DNA of 64,000 bases. It comes from Motacilla alba alba (taxonomy: Eukaryota > Chordata > Aves > Passeriformes > Motacillidae). Both the position numbers and the translations under genes were made by a program. The notes below the pieces were generated by a model. The model saw nothing but the letters and a program-made list of their open reading frames with translations. It had not been told where the DNA came from and ran no database searches. The DNA is taken from NCBI RefSeq assembly GCF_015832195.1, contig NC_052018.1, positions 57,473,666 to 57,537,665 of the forward strand. Direction: 5' to 3'. Below, in pieces: positions 50,851 to 64,000 of this stretch. Position 1 is the first letter of the stretch. Each line of letters starts with the position of its first letter.

Positions 50851-53800
50851 GGGGACAGCCCTGTGGCCCAGGCTCTCAGTTTGGCTGCCTGGTCTGGCTT
50901 GCAGAGCCTGTTTTAGGATACATTTTTATAGGAGCTTTTGGGCCTGGGTGTTTCTTAAGACTGTTGGGGGCAAATAGAGGAAGTTTGTCCTTCAAGAGAG
51001 AGCTCCAGGTCGGGATTGCAGACTGTAACACAGGGCTGTGGGTTATGTTAACATGTGTGTCATGACTGAGCATTTGAAGAGGTCTATGTAGACCCAGCTT
51101 TGTTATCATAACCAAAGTGGCCATATGGACCCTGATGAGAAGGTGTATATGGCACCGTTACTTTAGTTTTTATGTAAAGACTTGTTTTTTGAAGTGCCTT
51201 TGTTCAGCCATGACACCCATTTAAACGTCAACTTGTGAAACCACGTTTCTTATTTTAATTTCGTCACATCTCAACAGTGTGATATGCTGAAAGATTTTGC
51301 TTGCTACAGAGTCTTTGTTGCTGAGGCTGAAATAGCTGTAAAAGGCAGAGCAGGAGACAGGAAGGGAGAAGAGGGGCAGGGTAAGCCCGGAGTCCATCAA
51401 TGCTGCTTGGAGGCCCTGCAGTCCTGTCGGGGACTGGGGGCTGGCTGGAGGAGTTAAAAGGAGAAAAGAAGGTAAGGGCATGAGTACTATATCTGATCCA
51501 CTGAAGCTGGCCATGCACTCTCCTCCCACCACTGTCATGCAAGTGCAGTGGTAGATAACACCAGATTAAAGGAAGTGCAGGAGCTGATTACTTTTCTAGT
51601 TGTATCTTCATAACATTTAGAACTGCCTGACCTGCAAAGATTTCTGCAAAGATGCCTATAGGTAAGAAAAAAAGGATTAAATTTTCTGGATAATAGTTTC
51701 TTTGCAGCAGTGTAAGCAGGTCTTGACTGCTGCTGTGTTAATGGTACCTTAAAGAAAACTATCAGCAGGCTAATGGCAGCTTTGAAAACAAAAAACTTAC
51801 TCTGCTCCATCCTATTCATATCCAAAGAGATGTACATTTCCAATCCTAATGATCCATTTAACTGCCAAGATTAAACACAAGAAAGAAATTATATGCAATT
51901 AAAAAGGAAGAAGAAGCATGTTAATGTAGCATTGAGGCTGTGTGATTGAGGACAGTCAAGCAACTGGAAGACAGGTCTTTAAAACTGAGGTTAGTTTTCA
52001 TTTGGCTCTTAGAGAATTTTATTCTTCCTGTTTCCCAGATAAATATTTACATTGCTTTAATTCTGAAGCACAGTCTGAAGTGCTCAAAGGTTAATGAACA
52101 AAGCTTCAGCACTAAGGGCTAGCTAAGTATTTCCTCCATGTCAGAGATGGAAACAATCACTTCATGACACACATACTTGATGGTAAGATACTACTGGAAG
52201 GTTGTTGGGATGATTCATCTGTTTAAGCTGTGTTTAATTTAGGACTACCTCCATTTACTGTTTGTAATTTCTGTTTCCTAAGAGTGGAGCTCCTCACTCT
52301 CTTCAGAAACAAACTTCCTTATTAATTGCAAACTTCTGCAGGATAGCAAGCTTGTGGTGTACAAATGAATTTGATGTTCAGCTGGCATGTTTCTCTTGTG
52401 AGCAATACAGCCTTGCATGTAAAACCAGCCAGATGCAGAGCAGGTGCACTGACCAGGGCTCCTGGATCCAATGCACTTGTAAGCAGCATGGATCACTGTG
52501 TACTTGGCCACTTCAGTCCCATGTGCCTGTTGCTAGGACTGCTGGAGTCTTATTCCCATGGGGTTTTTTTTCTGCATTAAACTGAGCTGCTTTTTATTTC
52601 CCAGGGAATTGTGGGAACTTGTCTGTTCTTGGGGCATGTTTTGAAGGGGAAGGGAAGAAGATATTGTGGGAAAACATCAAATAACTGAATTTGCTTTAGG
52701 GCTGAAATCAAAGGGCTATAATCATCAAAAGGTGGGAGAGAACTAGCCCACAAGAAAGTAGCAGTGAGGGTTTTGCCTGTAGCTCCAAATAGGCCAGGGT
52801 GGCTGGGAGTGGAGCACTGAATGCAAAGTGGACTGACTACTTATGAGAGTGAGTGGGAGCTCATTTGGAGCAGTGCATGAGTAAAGGCCAAAGCTGAATT
52901 GCAATAAAACAAAATGTTGCAAGAAGGCCAGAATAGTTTCCCGGGAATAAAAAGTTCAATGAGACAGGTACCGTTGCCTTGGCTACTAGGGCAACGTGAA
53001 GATGCTTTGATGTAAAACTTTGGCCCAGTGCTCTTCTCACCTAAGCCAGATTGAATGTGTAGATAACATAAGCCACCAAGCTGCTCTTACTGAGAGACTG
53101 GTAATTTTTAACTGCAGCTTGTTTCTTTACGTACATTTGGAATCTTGTAGATTGGAAGCTCAACCAGCTATTATTTCTCCTTTGGCTCTATCTGAAGTGT
53201 TTCAGGGCTTCATATGATGATTTCCTATTGAGTACATACATGGATTTTCAGTTATTTTTAGTTTGTATGTACTTTCTGTTTGTTTGTCAAAAACAACAGC
53301 ATGAGAGAACTTAAAAATTAACCTGCATTCCTTAGTGTATTTTCGTAAGTAGTTACCCAGATCTACAGCAGAAACCACAGTAGGAAATGAGTTCTGGTCT
53401 GCCTAGAAAGGTGAAACTGATGTCCTAATTTTTCTAATTAACTACATAATTGTTTAATCCCTTTGGAAAATGGTGGTGTAAATTTGTGTTCTTTGGTTTT
53501 GAATATTTTTGTTTTACAAGTATCTTATGCCTTGGCTTGTCTTTATTCAGTGGTAGATGCCAAAGGCATTATATGAAGCATCTTCAGCATTTTTAAAGTG
53601 GAATAATACAGAAGTACTCTTGGCACAGCTATCTCCTTCTTGCAGCTGAAGGTAATGGGAATTTTAAACAAAGGGATATTGGGTATGTTTGATTTCAGTG
53701 ACTGGCAGTGGATTCTGCTACCTTCTTTTAACTCTGTGTTCCATAGGCCAGCTAGAAAGCTTGTAGTTGGCCTCTTTTCTAGTCACAAAATCTTAGCTGT

Positions 53801-56800
53801 TTGCCTGTATTTTGCTGTGCTGAAATGACGAGGCAAGGACTGTTACACCCATTTAATATTCAGTGGATTTTACCCTGTGAACTCTTGTTATGGAAGGCAG
53901 CACTGTTTATTATGAATGTAGAATTTATTAGTGTCCTGACTTCTGTGCTTGGCACCGTGTGTGCAGAACGGAACCATTTGTGCTTTATCTAAGGTACCTG
54001 CCTGTGGGAGGAATATGGGTACAGTGTCTTTTACACAGATCTTCTACAAGCTGTGAAGATGCATTTGAGGGGGTTGTTCCATCTTCTGTCTTCCAAACCA
54101 TCTGGGTTTGGAAGATTATGAGAAGGATTAAAAGTTGATATTTGGCGGCTTTGGGAAGTAATGAGAAAGTGGGGTCCTCAAACAGTGTCCAAAAGTAGCT
54201 TCTTTAGAAACATCTCAACCTTTTTTTTCTTTTTTATCTTCAGAAAATAGTTCTCACTCCTCCAATCCTGTATGTTGTCTTTGAACCAGCATGTAAGGGA
54301 CCTCATAAGGGCCCAAGCTTTCTAAGCCCTCCACCAGAGGAGTCAGACATTTCCTAAGCTGTTGCTTTGACAGTGAAGTTCAGAAAACAGGGGCATGCAG
54401 GGGTGGAAAGTGTTTGCTGTACTGGAGGAATTTCTCATGTTTAGATGTGCTCGTTATGGAGATGTTCTGAAAGTGGTGAGGTGAACTTTAAACTCTGCTT
54501 GCATCAGCCATTTGAAGGATTAAGAAGACTGGCACCAAGTGAAGGTCAGTGGAAGGAGCTGATGATACTACATTGTGCTGACTGGTAGGTCCCTCTGCCA
54601 GCCACTGCCTTCTCTGAGCTAAGTTTCAAATGCTTTGATTTGGTTTGCTGAAGCAAATCTTGCCTGTGGAGGATGCATATGTGTGCAGCCCAGCTCTGCT
54701 TAGTTGGAGCAAAAAGTCTATCCAGGAGCTTGGATTCAGGCCAATTACTGCATGAGAAAATTCTCATTTGCCTCCTGTATTTTCATATGCTCACTCAGCC
54801 TGACCAGCTCTTGGAAAAGAATTTGAGGGTGTCAGTTGGCTCATCCAAACTTTATAATTTGAAACTGGGTATTCTATTATTAGCTGTAGCCTGAGGTGAT
54901 TTTCGGAATCCACCTGTCACTTTGATTATGCTTACTCTTTATTTGTTTTGTTTCCTTGTTCATTGATATGAGAAAATATTAAAGAAATGTGCATCCCTTG
55001 CAGCTTGTGGCTAATGCGGTATGCTAGCATGTTTTAGAATGCCTGAAAGGAGTTTTAAAGGAATCTGGTAATGTAGGTTGGACCGAATGATTACATGCAA
55101 CCATGACTATGTGTGGGAGTTGTCTACAGCTCAGGCTTTTGATTTTAGAGGAGGGAAAAGAGAGTTTGGAGATACCTGAGCACTGATTTACCACTACCAG
55201 TTTTAAACAGGTCCTCTTCCATTGCAGAAAGTCTTCTGAACTGGTGCTACAAGGTATTTAAAAGCTGAGCAGGAGCTTTTTTTTTATTTTTTTTTTTAAT
55301 GGGCATAAACACTTTTTCCAAGCTCAGGACAGTTTGCTGAACTCCCTCAAATACAAATCCTGAAAGCTGCTTCTCTGGCCTATGTGAGTTTGGATTGTAG
55401 ATCAGGGTTCGCTGCATTTTAAAGGCATTAAGTTTATTTTTTCCATTTTTAAGCTAAAATGACATGTTAGAAATGTTTGGCAGAAAATTTTTTCTGTGTA
55501 TCTTTTGTCATGCTCTTATCACCCTAGCTTGAAATTGGCTGGAGAGATAATGATATTATAACACAATGATACCTGTAGGATTAAGCTGCTTATTTTCACA
55601 AAATTTACACAACCTTTGAGTATTTTCACTAAAGCAAAGAACTTCATGCTCTTTTAGTTGGCAGTGAATCCACACAGGTATGTTGTTATGGCTTCTATTG
55701 TATTCCTGAAAAGGAAAAGGCTTTATTTGGGCACCTGAGAATCAAGACATGAATTACAGGAAACCCACACTTCCTTAGCACTGGTGCTTCCCAATCCATA
55801 TCATTGTTTCTGCTCCATGTAAGAACAGACAGTGGGAATTCAAACTCAGATGTGATACACAGACTTCTTTTGAGTAGCTCCTTTGTTGGATACAGACAGA
55901 CTAATCATGGCAGATTTATCTTGGTTTGTTTGTTTTGTTTTCTTTATGGAAGACTATTCACTCTAAAGTGTATGTTTTATTAAAGAAAATTACCTGCTAG
56001 CAACAAGTCCCACACTGATGTGAAACATTGTCAAGCTACCAGTTGTTCCCTGGATCTCCTTTGTTGATGTGCCATTTCATTGCTCTTTGGTGTGCCACAG
56101 TGTAAAAAAAGCAAACCACAAACAAATAACAGAACAAAATGATCCACCTGAAAATACACCACCTCACTTCCCCCAGCCCCAGTGATCCTGGATGATACTC
56201 TGGGAGTATCAGCTTTTGTCTACAAGAAATCTTGTCGAAGTCAACTCTTTTGGGATGCACTGGATGTAGTTTGCGTGAAACTCCTTTGACAACTGAAATC
56301 TTTTAAAGTGGAAACAACAGAAACATGAGACAGTAGCAGCGTGGAGCTTCCTCTCTTGTCTTTTTTTCCCAGGGAGGGAAAGGGAGTGCCTGACTTTGAT
56401 CTTATTACCTTCCTTCCACCTGATATTCCGTGCATGTTCATACAGTTTCATGTCTGGAGACTTGATTATCCTTTCTGGTGTTTCTGAAATATCTCCCATT
56501 TGAGAAAATATGTAGGTGGAGATAGAAAACCCTGTGAGAATCTGGAGGAGCAAAGATTACAGGAGTCTTCCTCATTAACATGTTTGTGTCCAGGCTGATC
56601 TCTACTAGGGCTTCAAACCTTAAGACTTTGTATATTTGTAAAAAAGTAGCCAGTTAAAAATAACTTTGTTTGTTTAGTAGAGTATTATACTTGGAATTCA
56701 AAGATCCTTTGAACTGGCTATTCTGTATCAGTCATAGACCGGCACACAACTGGTACTTTAAAAATGCACAGGAGTGCTTCTGGATTCCTTTTGATGGCAG

Positions 56801-57449
56801 CAGTTCTGTAGCCATGGCTGTAAGGTCAGGCTCAATGTTTGCAGAAGGCGTGCGATGCTTATGCCTATCATTTTGTCCCTTGAATGGAAATAGGCTGCTG
56901 CAGGTATCTGGTTTATATGCAGGTGTTTTGTAGGCGTGGGCCAAATTAAGAAGGAGCTCTGCTGAAGGACTGTATTTTGGATTTCTTGGAAATAGTTCCT
57001 CAGCTATGCCCTGTAGGGTAATGATGTTTATGTTTCTTACATGTACTTCACTGGCTCTTGAAACTATGGGTTTCAGAGTATATGCTGAGTACAGTGTCAG
57101 CGAGAACACTGCTGTCCTTTACACCCACTATTTTATCTTAAGTTGCAGTGTTTAACTGCTTCAAGTTTTCTTCTCCTGCATTTCCAATCCTATCTTTTAT
57201 TTCAAAGGTAGAGTAATGTGAAAAGAATGCAAAATAGTCAGCTCTTTGTCTGAGATGTACTAGTGATAAAAAAGCTGAACTATGTTTAAGAACTGGAGCA
57301 GAAAGGATGCTCAGATTGTATTAGTTCCTTTTCTTGGCATCTGGAAATAGAAAATAATTTTCTGTGGAAAAGACTACTACGCTATATTGAGTAAATTAAT
57401 TATATCTGTCCAAGTTGAATGTTTGAGTTGAGAAAGGTTGGGGTTATGG

Positions 57450-57540
57450 TTTGTTTGGGGTTTTTTTGGTTTTTTGTTTGTTTGTTTGTTGGTTTGGGGT
57501 TTTTTGGTTTGGTTTTTTTTTTTTTGGTGGGGTTTTTTGG
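57450..57540 (+). repeat. TTTG/GGGTTTT-rich low-complexity tract
   Basis: T/G-only sequence of about 90 bases with TTTG units and a run of 13 T, in intron 1. Confidence 0.9.
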
Positions 57541-58047
57541 TCACTGAAATTACCATTTTTGAGGTGTTCAAGGTAACCAGCTGGTAGTGACCATCTTCAG
57601 AACTTTTGATCTGGTAGTAAAACAATCTTAAAATACAGTATAACAGATGGAAAAAGTAAACTACATTAGTTGTGATTTATAATGTGTCTTTTGGTCAAGC
57701 ATTATGAGCAACACAATCAGACAGCCTTTAAGAAAGTCAGTCTGTCCTTAGTCCCATGTCCTGACCCAACCTTTGTCATGGTACACTGGTGAATTTTATC
57801 AAGGTCTGAAGGAAAGCACTGTGTCCAGAATTTCTGGACTAGGATGATGCTCTGTGTTTCCTTCAGGATCAAAAACAGCAGCAGTGAACTTCAGCTACTC
57901 CTGTAGCAGGAGGATGTAGGTCTTCCATGTAATTATATGAGAGATACCATTGGTAAGATTTATCTGCTGGGAGACAGACCTCTGTGCTGTAGTGCTTGAT
58001 GCTCCCTTACCAGTCTCCTGTTGTTTACTGCAGACAGATGGTTGCTC

Positions 58048-58229
58048 AATCATAGAATCATTGAATGGGTTGGAAGGAACCTTAGAGACCATCCAGTTCT
58101 AACCCCCTTGCTGTGGGCAGGGACATCATCCACTGGGTTGCTCAAAGTGCCATCCAGCCTAGCCTTGAATACTCCAGGAATGAAGGATGATACTGTTTCT
58201 ATGGTAGACATAGAAAGCCTGTGGCAGCC
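58048..58229 (-). mobile_element. CR1 LINE 3' fragment
   Basis: Antisense CR1 3' end. AATCATAGAATCATTGAATG at 58048-58067 is the terminal part. It is followed by a TTGGAAGGAACCTTAGAGAC block (58070-58089), GGGCAGGGACATCATCCACT (58115-58134) and GCTCAAAGTGCCATCCAGCC (58141-58160). Similarity weakens after 58180. It lies in PPP1R14C intron 1. Confidence 0.92.
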
Positions 58230-58279
58230 ATAAAAAGCCAGGTGAGAGAAATCCCAACTTGTGAGCATGGGCCTTGTTT

Positions 58280-58295
58280 AAAAAAAAAAAAAAAA
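58280..58295 (+). repeat. Poly-A tract of 16 bases
   Basis: A run of 16 A followed by TCAAAAAA, about 50 bases beyond the CR1 fragment that ends near 58229. Confidence 0.9.
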
Positions 58296-61200
58296 TCAAA
58301 AAATTTGTAGCTTAGCTTTAAAATATTGTCCAACATAAATGATTTTGACCAGATGAAATTCTCATTCTGGAAGATGTCTGCTCCTGAGTTAGATATGACT
58401 CTTCACATGTTAAGTGGCTTAGTGTCTATGAATTTTAGTTGTCATGTGATGAATGTGTGTATTTGATAGCAGGGAAGATGATGAACAGAGAAGGCTAACC
58501 TCCAAGTGTTTCTAAGAAGCAAGATAGTTTAAGGAAAGTGAGACTCAGGAATGAGCAGCTGAAGTGTGAATCCAGGTAAATTTCTTGAATGATTCCTTGA
58601 GAGTGTGCCAGAGGCTAGAAACTAGCTAGCATTGTCTAGAAGGATGACACACGTTAGTCTCACCTGATGGCTTGCTCAAGCTGTTCTGCCTCCTTGCTGT
58701 AAATGTATTGTGTTGGCTGAGTTCCAGATCTAGAAATTTTGAGCCCGTATTACAGAAATCATTAAGTAATTTAGAAAAACAAAGTTGGTCTGTCTCTTTA
58801 CTCTTAATTGTTCTTGCCAGCAACTTTTGAATGATGCCCAAACCTTATTAAAAAGGCTTTGGCAGTTGTTACAGGTCCTTTTGGAGGACAAAGTTACCAT
58901 TATTAGAGCCCTACTGTGAGAGGCACTTAGTAGTAAATGCAAATGAGATTTAGTACTGCCTGAAGAATGTCTAGTGATGGTGAGTGCAATGCTCCCAAGT
59001 GAGATGGTGTTCAATCCATCCAAAACTGTTGATAGTCTGCAGCTCTCATCTGAGGTGGCTGGCCTCAAAACAGGATATTAAAGATTAGCACCATTTTGGA
59101 CCCTGAAAAGATTCTGGGAAGCAGAAGACTTAACTAATAGTACTTTGTTTGTGAACCCAAAGATGGCTTTCTAGGACACTTCAAAAGGACACTTGCCTTT
59201 CATGAGCTTGCAGAGATGGGGGAATCAGCTCACTGGACATCATCTCAAGACTGTATAGTAAAGTTCCCAGTTTGTCTGTTAAGTAAAAAACTGCATTTTA
59301 ACTTCTAATCACAGTATTTTTCTGATGCACTTTCATGTGTTCTGGGGCCTGAAAGACATGTTTAAACTTTTAACCTCTCTTCATGAGGATTCTCAGAGAT
59401 TTGAACTCAAAACTTTTTAACCCTAAGCAAATTTTATCTCTAGTAGCAAGGTGAAGCAGGATATGTGTTGTTTCTAGCCACTGTCTGGCCAGGGAGCAGT
59501 ACACATAGGCATAGCCTGCGTTCCTTGTGGTCCTGTGAGCAAAGCAGGATGGAATTTTTAAAAAATGTTAAAACACTTAGTTCTGGAGATGGCTCAGAAC
59601 AAGGCCCCTACCCAATGAGTAGGCAAAGAGGCTGCTGTAGTACAAACAGATGGATTTTAGCAGAACAAAAGATGTAGCTGTACGTACTACCAGTAACACA
59701 TCCTCTAATCTGGCAAAGCTTGTGCTCTTTGCTGAACCAGACTTCAACTCTGTTTGGTTATTTGTTTAGAACATCTGTCTTTGTTGTGAGGATCAAAGTA
59801 CTATCTGGAGGTACATGTGAGGTCAAGTGTCTGAGATTGTTTCAGAGTTTATATGACAACATTTTTAGTGAAGAGAAGAATGTATTTTGAAATTTGACTT
59901 GTTAAGCACTCCTTTTAATAAGACTTATGCTGTTTTGGTTTTCCTGTTTGGAATTCAAAGGCTGAGGAGTTAATATTCAATTTCAATCCCAGCTCTCCTG
60001 ACTCACTTGCTATGCATTTTTTATTTTTTAAGATGCAAACCACAAGGCTTCTTGGTGTAGTGCAGATGCTATTGGCTGTTTTCACATTTTTGCGACTTTT
60101 AATGAACTTGAGCATCTCTTAGCATGGTGCCTGGCATGCTCTGAATTTCAAGATTGGAGCCTTGAGAAAGTTACTAGTTTAACCTTGACTCTTTTGGTGC
60201 CATCTCTTCTAGGAGAAGAAACTGAGCTGAGGTTGCTGGGATTTAGCTTAAAAATTTTGGAACTAGCAGAGAGCTGTTTTGTGTCTCTTCATAATAGCTG
60301 GCCCTGACAGTTTAACAGAGCTTATTGACCATCTGCTTTGTCTAGTTTGCCACATGGCAGAGTAACAACTAAGCCAAAATACTGGCGGGACAGTGTATTA
60401 ATTAAACAACTTTCTTGAGAACACTATGAAAATAGTAATTTGATTGATGTTGTACATTTAACTTGAAGGATTTTGTCCTTTCTCTTGCTGCAGGTGCTGA
60501 GTATTGAGCTGAAGATCATAGGATAGTTGGTGAGGAAGGAGATGTTTGAGTGTATGTTGGAGTCCCTATTTGTCTCCTTGCCCTCTGTCTTCTGTTAACC
60601 CACTCTCAACAGATGGGATCCAGAGAGTATTACAGTCTTGTTCCCCTGCTGCTACTTCTGACTGCTGTTCTTTGCCTCTCACAAAGCTGGCAAAGCAACA
60701 GCTGTTTCATAATTTTTCTATTTGAAGGGAGAAACATAGCAGTGGGGGGGTTGGGGGAGAGACTGAGAGACCAGTCATCTTGCTTGCGTGAGACTAGAGA
60801 GAAATATCATTCTTGTCTCTTTTTAGAGAGCCAGTAACTCCTCTGTGAAGAGTTTTCCTGTTCTCCAGTGTTTGTGTTCCTGGAAATACAATGCATCTTT
60901 CTCCAAGGTGAGAGGAGAAGTTCAGAGCTTTAAGCAAATAGCACTGGTTCTGTCTGCATGTACCTAGCTGGAGGAACCTGACTGTGGGCTGCTTGTTAGT
61001 GTGACTAATTCTGCTCAAAGGCACAGCCCCCTGGGAAGGCAGATTTTAAATCCAGACTGTGCTGGTGGCAGAGATGTGTAACATGCTCTCTGAAAGGGAT
61101 GTGGTAAGACTTTGGCAATATCCAACAACTGTCTGCTTGATCAAGGGACATACTGTAGGTAGCATCTCTGCATCTAGAAGATGAATCCTGTTGAGCTTGT

Positions 61201-61960
61201 TATAATGAACAGATGGCTTGTTAATATGTTCTGCTGTGCTATGGCAAGCCATGCTTCTTCAAGGCATTGCTAGCTACACTTTCACTGCAGAAATTTATGT
61301 ACATTCTGTTTCCTCTGATTTTCTGTAACGACGGGTAATTGTTCACGCATATGTGGATGTAGGTGTATATTTCTGGTCTGTTAACATGGTCCTGAAGGGT
61401 TAGTGTATATGCATGTGTGCACTGTGTATATAGTATGCTCTTGGATGGTGAAACATGAAACAGTATTGCAATTCAGTGCAACATCAGTCTCAATGAAGCT
61501 ACTGTTTGGCTCTATTTTTAATATACCTAAGCTGCTGGAAAGGCTTTGCGAAGTATGGAAAGAACTTCAGGAGAAAACTGAAAGACTGCTGTACTCCTTT
61601 GGGCTCTGTCTGAAAAGCTGTGTCTAGTTGGCTGCAGACAAAGCCTCTGATAACACACCCGTATTTTGGCCTCTTGAAACTCAGTGCTAACCAGAAACAT
61701 TGCTCTGATTGTGTTCAGGACTTCCAGGAGCTGCAAGACTACACACAGGTAGTCTTGGTGTGTGTGTTGCCCTACAGAACCAGGAAACTATTTAAGAAAT
61801 GAGATCTTGAGTATGTATGTGAGTTCTCTCCTTTCTGGGAATCTTTGGTATTCCTGATAACTGAAAGTGGCGCCTTCCGGCATTTAAGGTATACTTGAGA
61901 AAATTACATTCCTCTTAAAAGCTTTTTCTCCTCCTCACATATTTTTTGTTGGTTTTGGTG

Positions 61961-61989
61961 TTTTTTTTTTTTTTTTTTTTTTTTTTTTT
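61961..61989 (+). repeat. Poly-T tract of 29 bases
   Basis: A pure run of 29 T in intron 1, preceded by a TTGGTTTTGGTG stretch and followed by C-rich sequence. Confidence 0.95.
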
Positions 61990-64000
61990 CTTATCCCCCC
62001 CATGTGTTGATTAAGATACTTAACAGTAATCTTTAACTCTTTTGTTAACTTGATGAGTCCCTCTACTAGGGCTCCAGCCCTGGAACTGAAGGGCTAGGCT
62101 TGATACAGCTTGAAAAAAGTAGTATTTTCCTGGAGCTGTAGTTCAGTCATAGGAAACAGTTTAAGCAGTTGTTTTCTTTAGCACAAACATGGGAGTGGTG
62201 CTGCTAAGAAGAAAGGGTGGGGGGAATAAGTGCTCACCCTTCAGCAGCCTGTTGGAGTTCTCTCTCCTCAGTTCAGCCCAATTGCAATGTCTCTGGTTTT
62301 GCTGTTGCCAGTCTGCAGAGTCATCTATTTTAAGGGCCCTCATCAGCCCTGGACTTTACTTGTTTGCCTACATCATCTTCCTGCTACAGTGATTTGTGAG
62401 GACTAGCAGCTGTTGCATGAGCATCTGGAATTTTTATGGTTGTGCTGGAAAATAATGGCTGTTTGTGTATCAGAGGAGCAGAGGGACATCTCAGTGTTTT
62501 GTCCCTGTTCTGTTTTGGGCTTGCTTACACTGCCATGATCATGTATCTCACCGCAGTTTTTCATTATCCAATATGAGAAGGTCTGTCACATGTTTGCTGC
62601 TGGCAAGAGATTATGTTGTGGAAGATGATAGGCTCTTTAGCATTTAAAAAGTAAAGCTGTAAGTAAATTAGAAGCTTCAGGAATTACTTGAGTTTTTTAC
62701 TTTTATACAAAGCCAAAACAACAAGTATCTTGCCTTACATTATACTTTTCTCCTTCTGTATGCCTTAAATTACTTCTCAGGCTATGGGTATGGAACTACA
62801 AAGCTTTTACTTCTCAAAAAAAAAAGTGTATCATCATAACTTCTTTTGGAATGCCATGTGGAAGAAAAACACACTTTTTTCAATCTGTGATAATTTAAAA
62901 AAATGCATATGATTAGAGATTGCTGACAGTTCCTGACTTTGCATGTTTGTGTCTCTGAAAAATGGATGTAAATATTTTCACGTATATTTGACATCTTCTT
63001 AAGAAAGATAAATCTTGAAGGGAAGTAGGAGAAGAGAACAAATTTTAGGCTGACCACAGCAAAGTGAGCGTTCAGTTGAGTAAGTGGACTGTTTAGGGAT
63101 CAAGGGAGCTGAAATGGGAGTTCTTGGTGCTACGGACTTTCTTGGAAGGCAGTTAGGCTGATACCTGTTCTTAAAACAGTTGTTGCAGATCATCTGCAGG
63201 CTCTGCCAAGGGACACTTGCTCAGTCTGCATTTTCAAGATGGCAACACAATTTATAAGGTTTGCTGGCTGTTCAGAGTGCAATTCTTTGGCAGTGAGCAA
63301 AGGTTAGCTTCTCTCGGGGTAAGTAAATGTGCCCATTGGGGCCTTTATAGTGAAATGGGTACAAGAATGTGGGAGGAGCTGGGAGTCAGAAGGGTTTGCT
63401 GGAAGCTTTTGTTTTACTTGGGCTTTGGACTTCTTCGAAATGAATTCTTCTCTTGCATTTGTGCTCTGGTGACAAGGATGTGCTCTTGATGTGGAAATAG
63501 AGTGTCTCCTTACAACCCATTTTTGGAGACTCTCAGGAAAGTGTGAATGTGTATACTTGAAACCAAATGAATGGCAAGGCATTTTGACAGACTCCTGAGA
63601 ATTTTTAAATGGAGGTATCCTAAAATGGTATCTAAAACTTAATTTCTTTCAAGCATGCTCCATTTAGATATAATAAAAGGATTTTGGAAAGAAAGTGAGT
63701 GGTTCAAAGCTTGCTGGCAATTAGATATTGACTAAAACAAGATAAAAATGACACAGAACCCATGAGCACAGATGTCAGGTTGTGAAATGTGTGAAGGAAG
63801 GGTGGTTCTGCATGATGGAAATCCCAGTTAACAAACCAGCTGGGAAGATAACACTTCAGTGCAAGAAAGAGATCTGAATGATTCCTTTGAAAATCCCTAT
63901 TTTTGAAAGGAATTAATTCAACATTACAATGACATAGAATATAGTCTGAACTTAACATGTTCAGCTTCACCTCCCAGCACTTACTTATTTTCTCTATCTT

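Larger units (their letters stand above)
35178..64000 (+). other. PPP1R14C: PPP1R14C intron 1 (5' part, continues beyond the window)
   Basis: The donor is GAG|gtgcgg at 35177/35178. It is a valid GT donor but weaker than the gtragt consensus. I looked for the next family exon, which should encode an acidic stretch (Glu/Asp-rich, MPEVEIDIDD-like). I found no matching reading frame behind an acceptor on the + strand, so intron 1 is at least 28.8 kb. A long first intron is consistent with the mammalian gene. The intron holds three CR1 copies, one copy of an unclassified GC-rich repeat and several T-rich tracts, described separately. Confidence 0.85.

Noticed and set aside
35178..64000. Possible PPP1R14C exon 2 inside the window
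   Set aside because: No + strand frame behind an acceptor shows the acidic MPEVEIDIDD-like segment expected next in the family.
1..64000. tRNA, rRNA, CRISPR arrays, prokaryotic operons or phage genes
   Set aside because: No cloverleaf, direct-repeat array or operon-like coding density was seen. The sequence is vertebrate genomic DNA.

Overview
This window looks like avian nuclear DNA. The evidence is several CR1 LINE copies with the typical bird 3' ends (short ATTCTGTG or ATTCTATG terminal repeats), no mammalian Alu, L1 or B elements, an AT-rich background, and one sharply bounded CpG island at about 34.4-35.9 kb. The GT/T-rich tracts and CR1 subtypes suggest a neoavian bird, possibly a passerine, but the species cannot be fixed from this sequence.

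The only protein-coding gene I can support is PPP1R14C (KEPI, a protein phosphatase 1 inhibitor) on the + strand. Its first coding exon lies at 34893-35177 inside the CpG island. It ends in phase 0 at a GAG|gtgcgg donor, and the inhibitory threonine motif of the PPP1R14 family is present. Intron 1 fills the rest of the window, from 35178 past 64000. I could not find exon 2, so the C-terminal half of the protein is outside.

Layout: 1-34.4 kb is intergenic DNA upstream of PPP1R14C. It holds two young CR1 fragments on the + strand (2.06-2.24 and 16.27-16.67 kb), three old degenerate amniote CR1-like fragments that all read on the - strand (5.6-6.6, 13.2-13.55 and 27.37-27.72 kb), simple tracts, and a GC-rich unclassified repeat copy (8.4-8.64 kb). 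The region 34.36-35.9 kb holds the promoter, CpG island and exon 1, with a (CCGTG)8 repeat, a possible upstream ORF and a 19-base G run. From 35.9 to 64 kb is intron 1, with young CR1 copies at 40.37-41.09 (+), 49.42-50.46 (-, keeping part of a decayed reverse transcriptase) and 58.05-58.23 kb (-), plus a second copy of the GC-rich repeat (50.5-50.85 kb). No RNA genes, CRISPR arrays or bacterial-type features are visible. I found no new multi-gene system. The best leads are the unclassified repeat pair, the repeat-bearing promoter with its possible uORF, and several candidate regulatory blocks.
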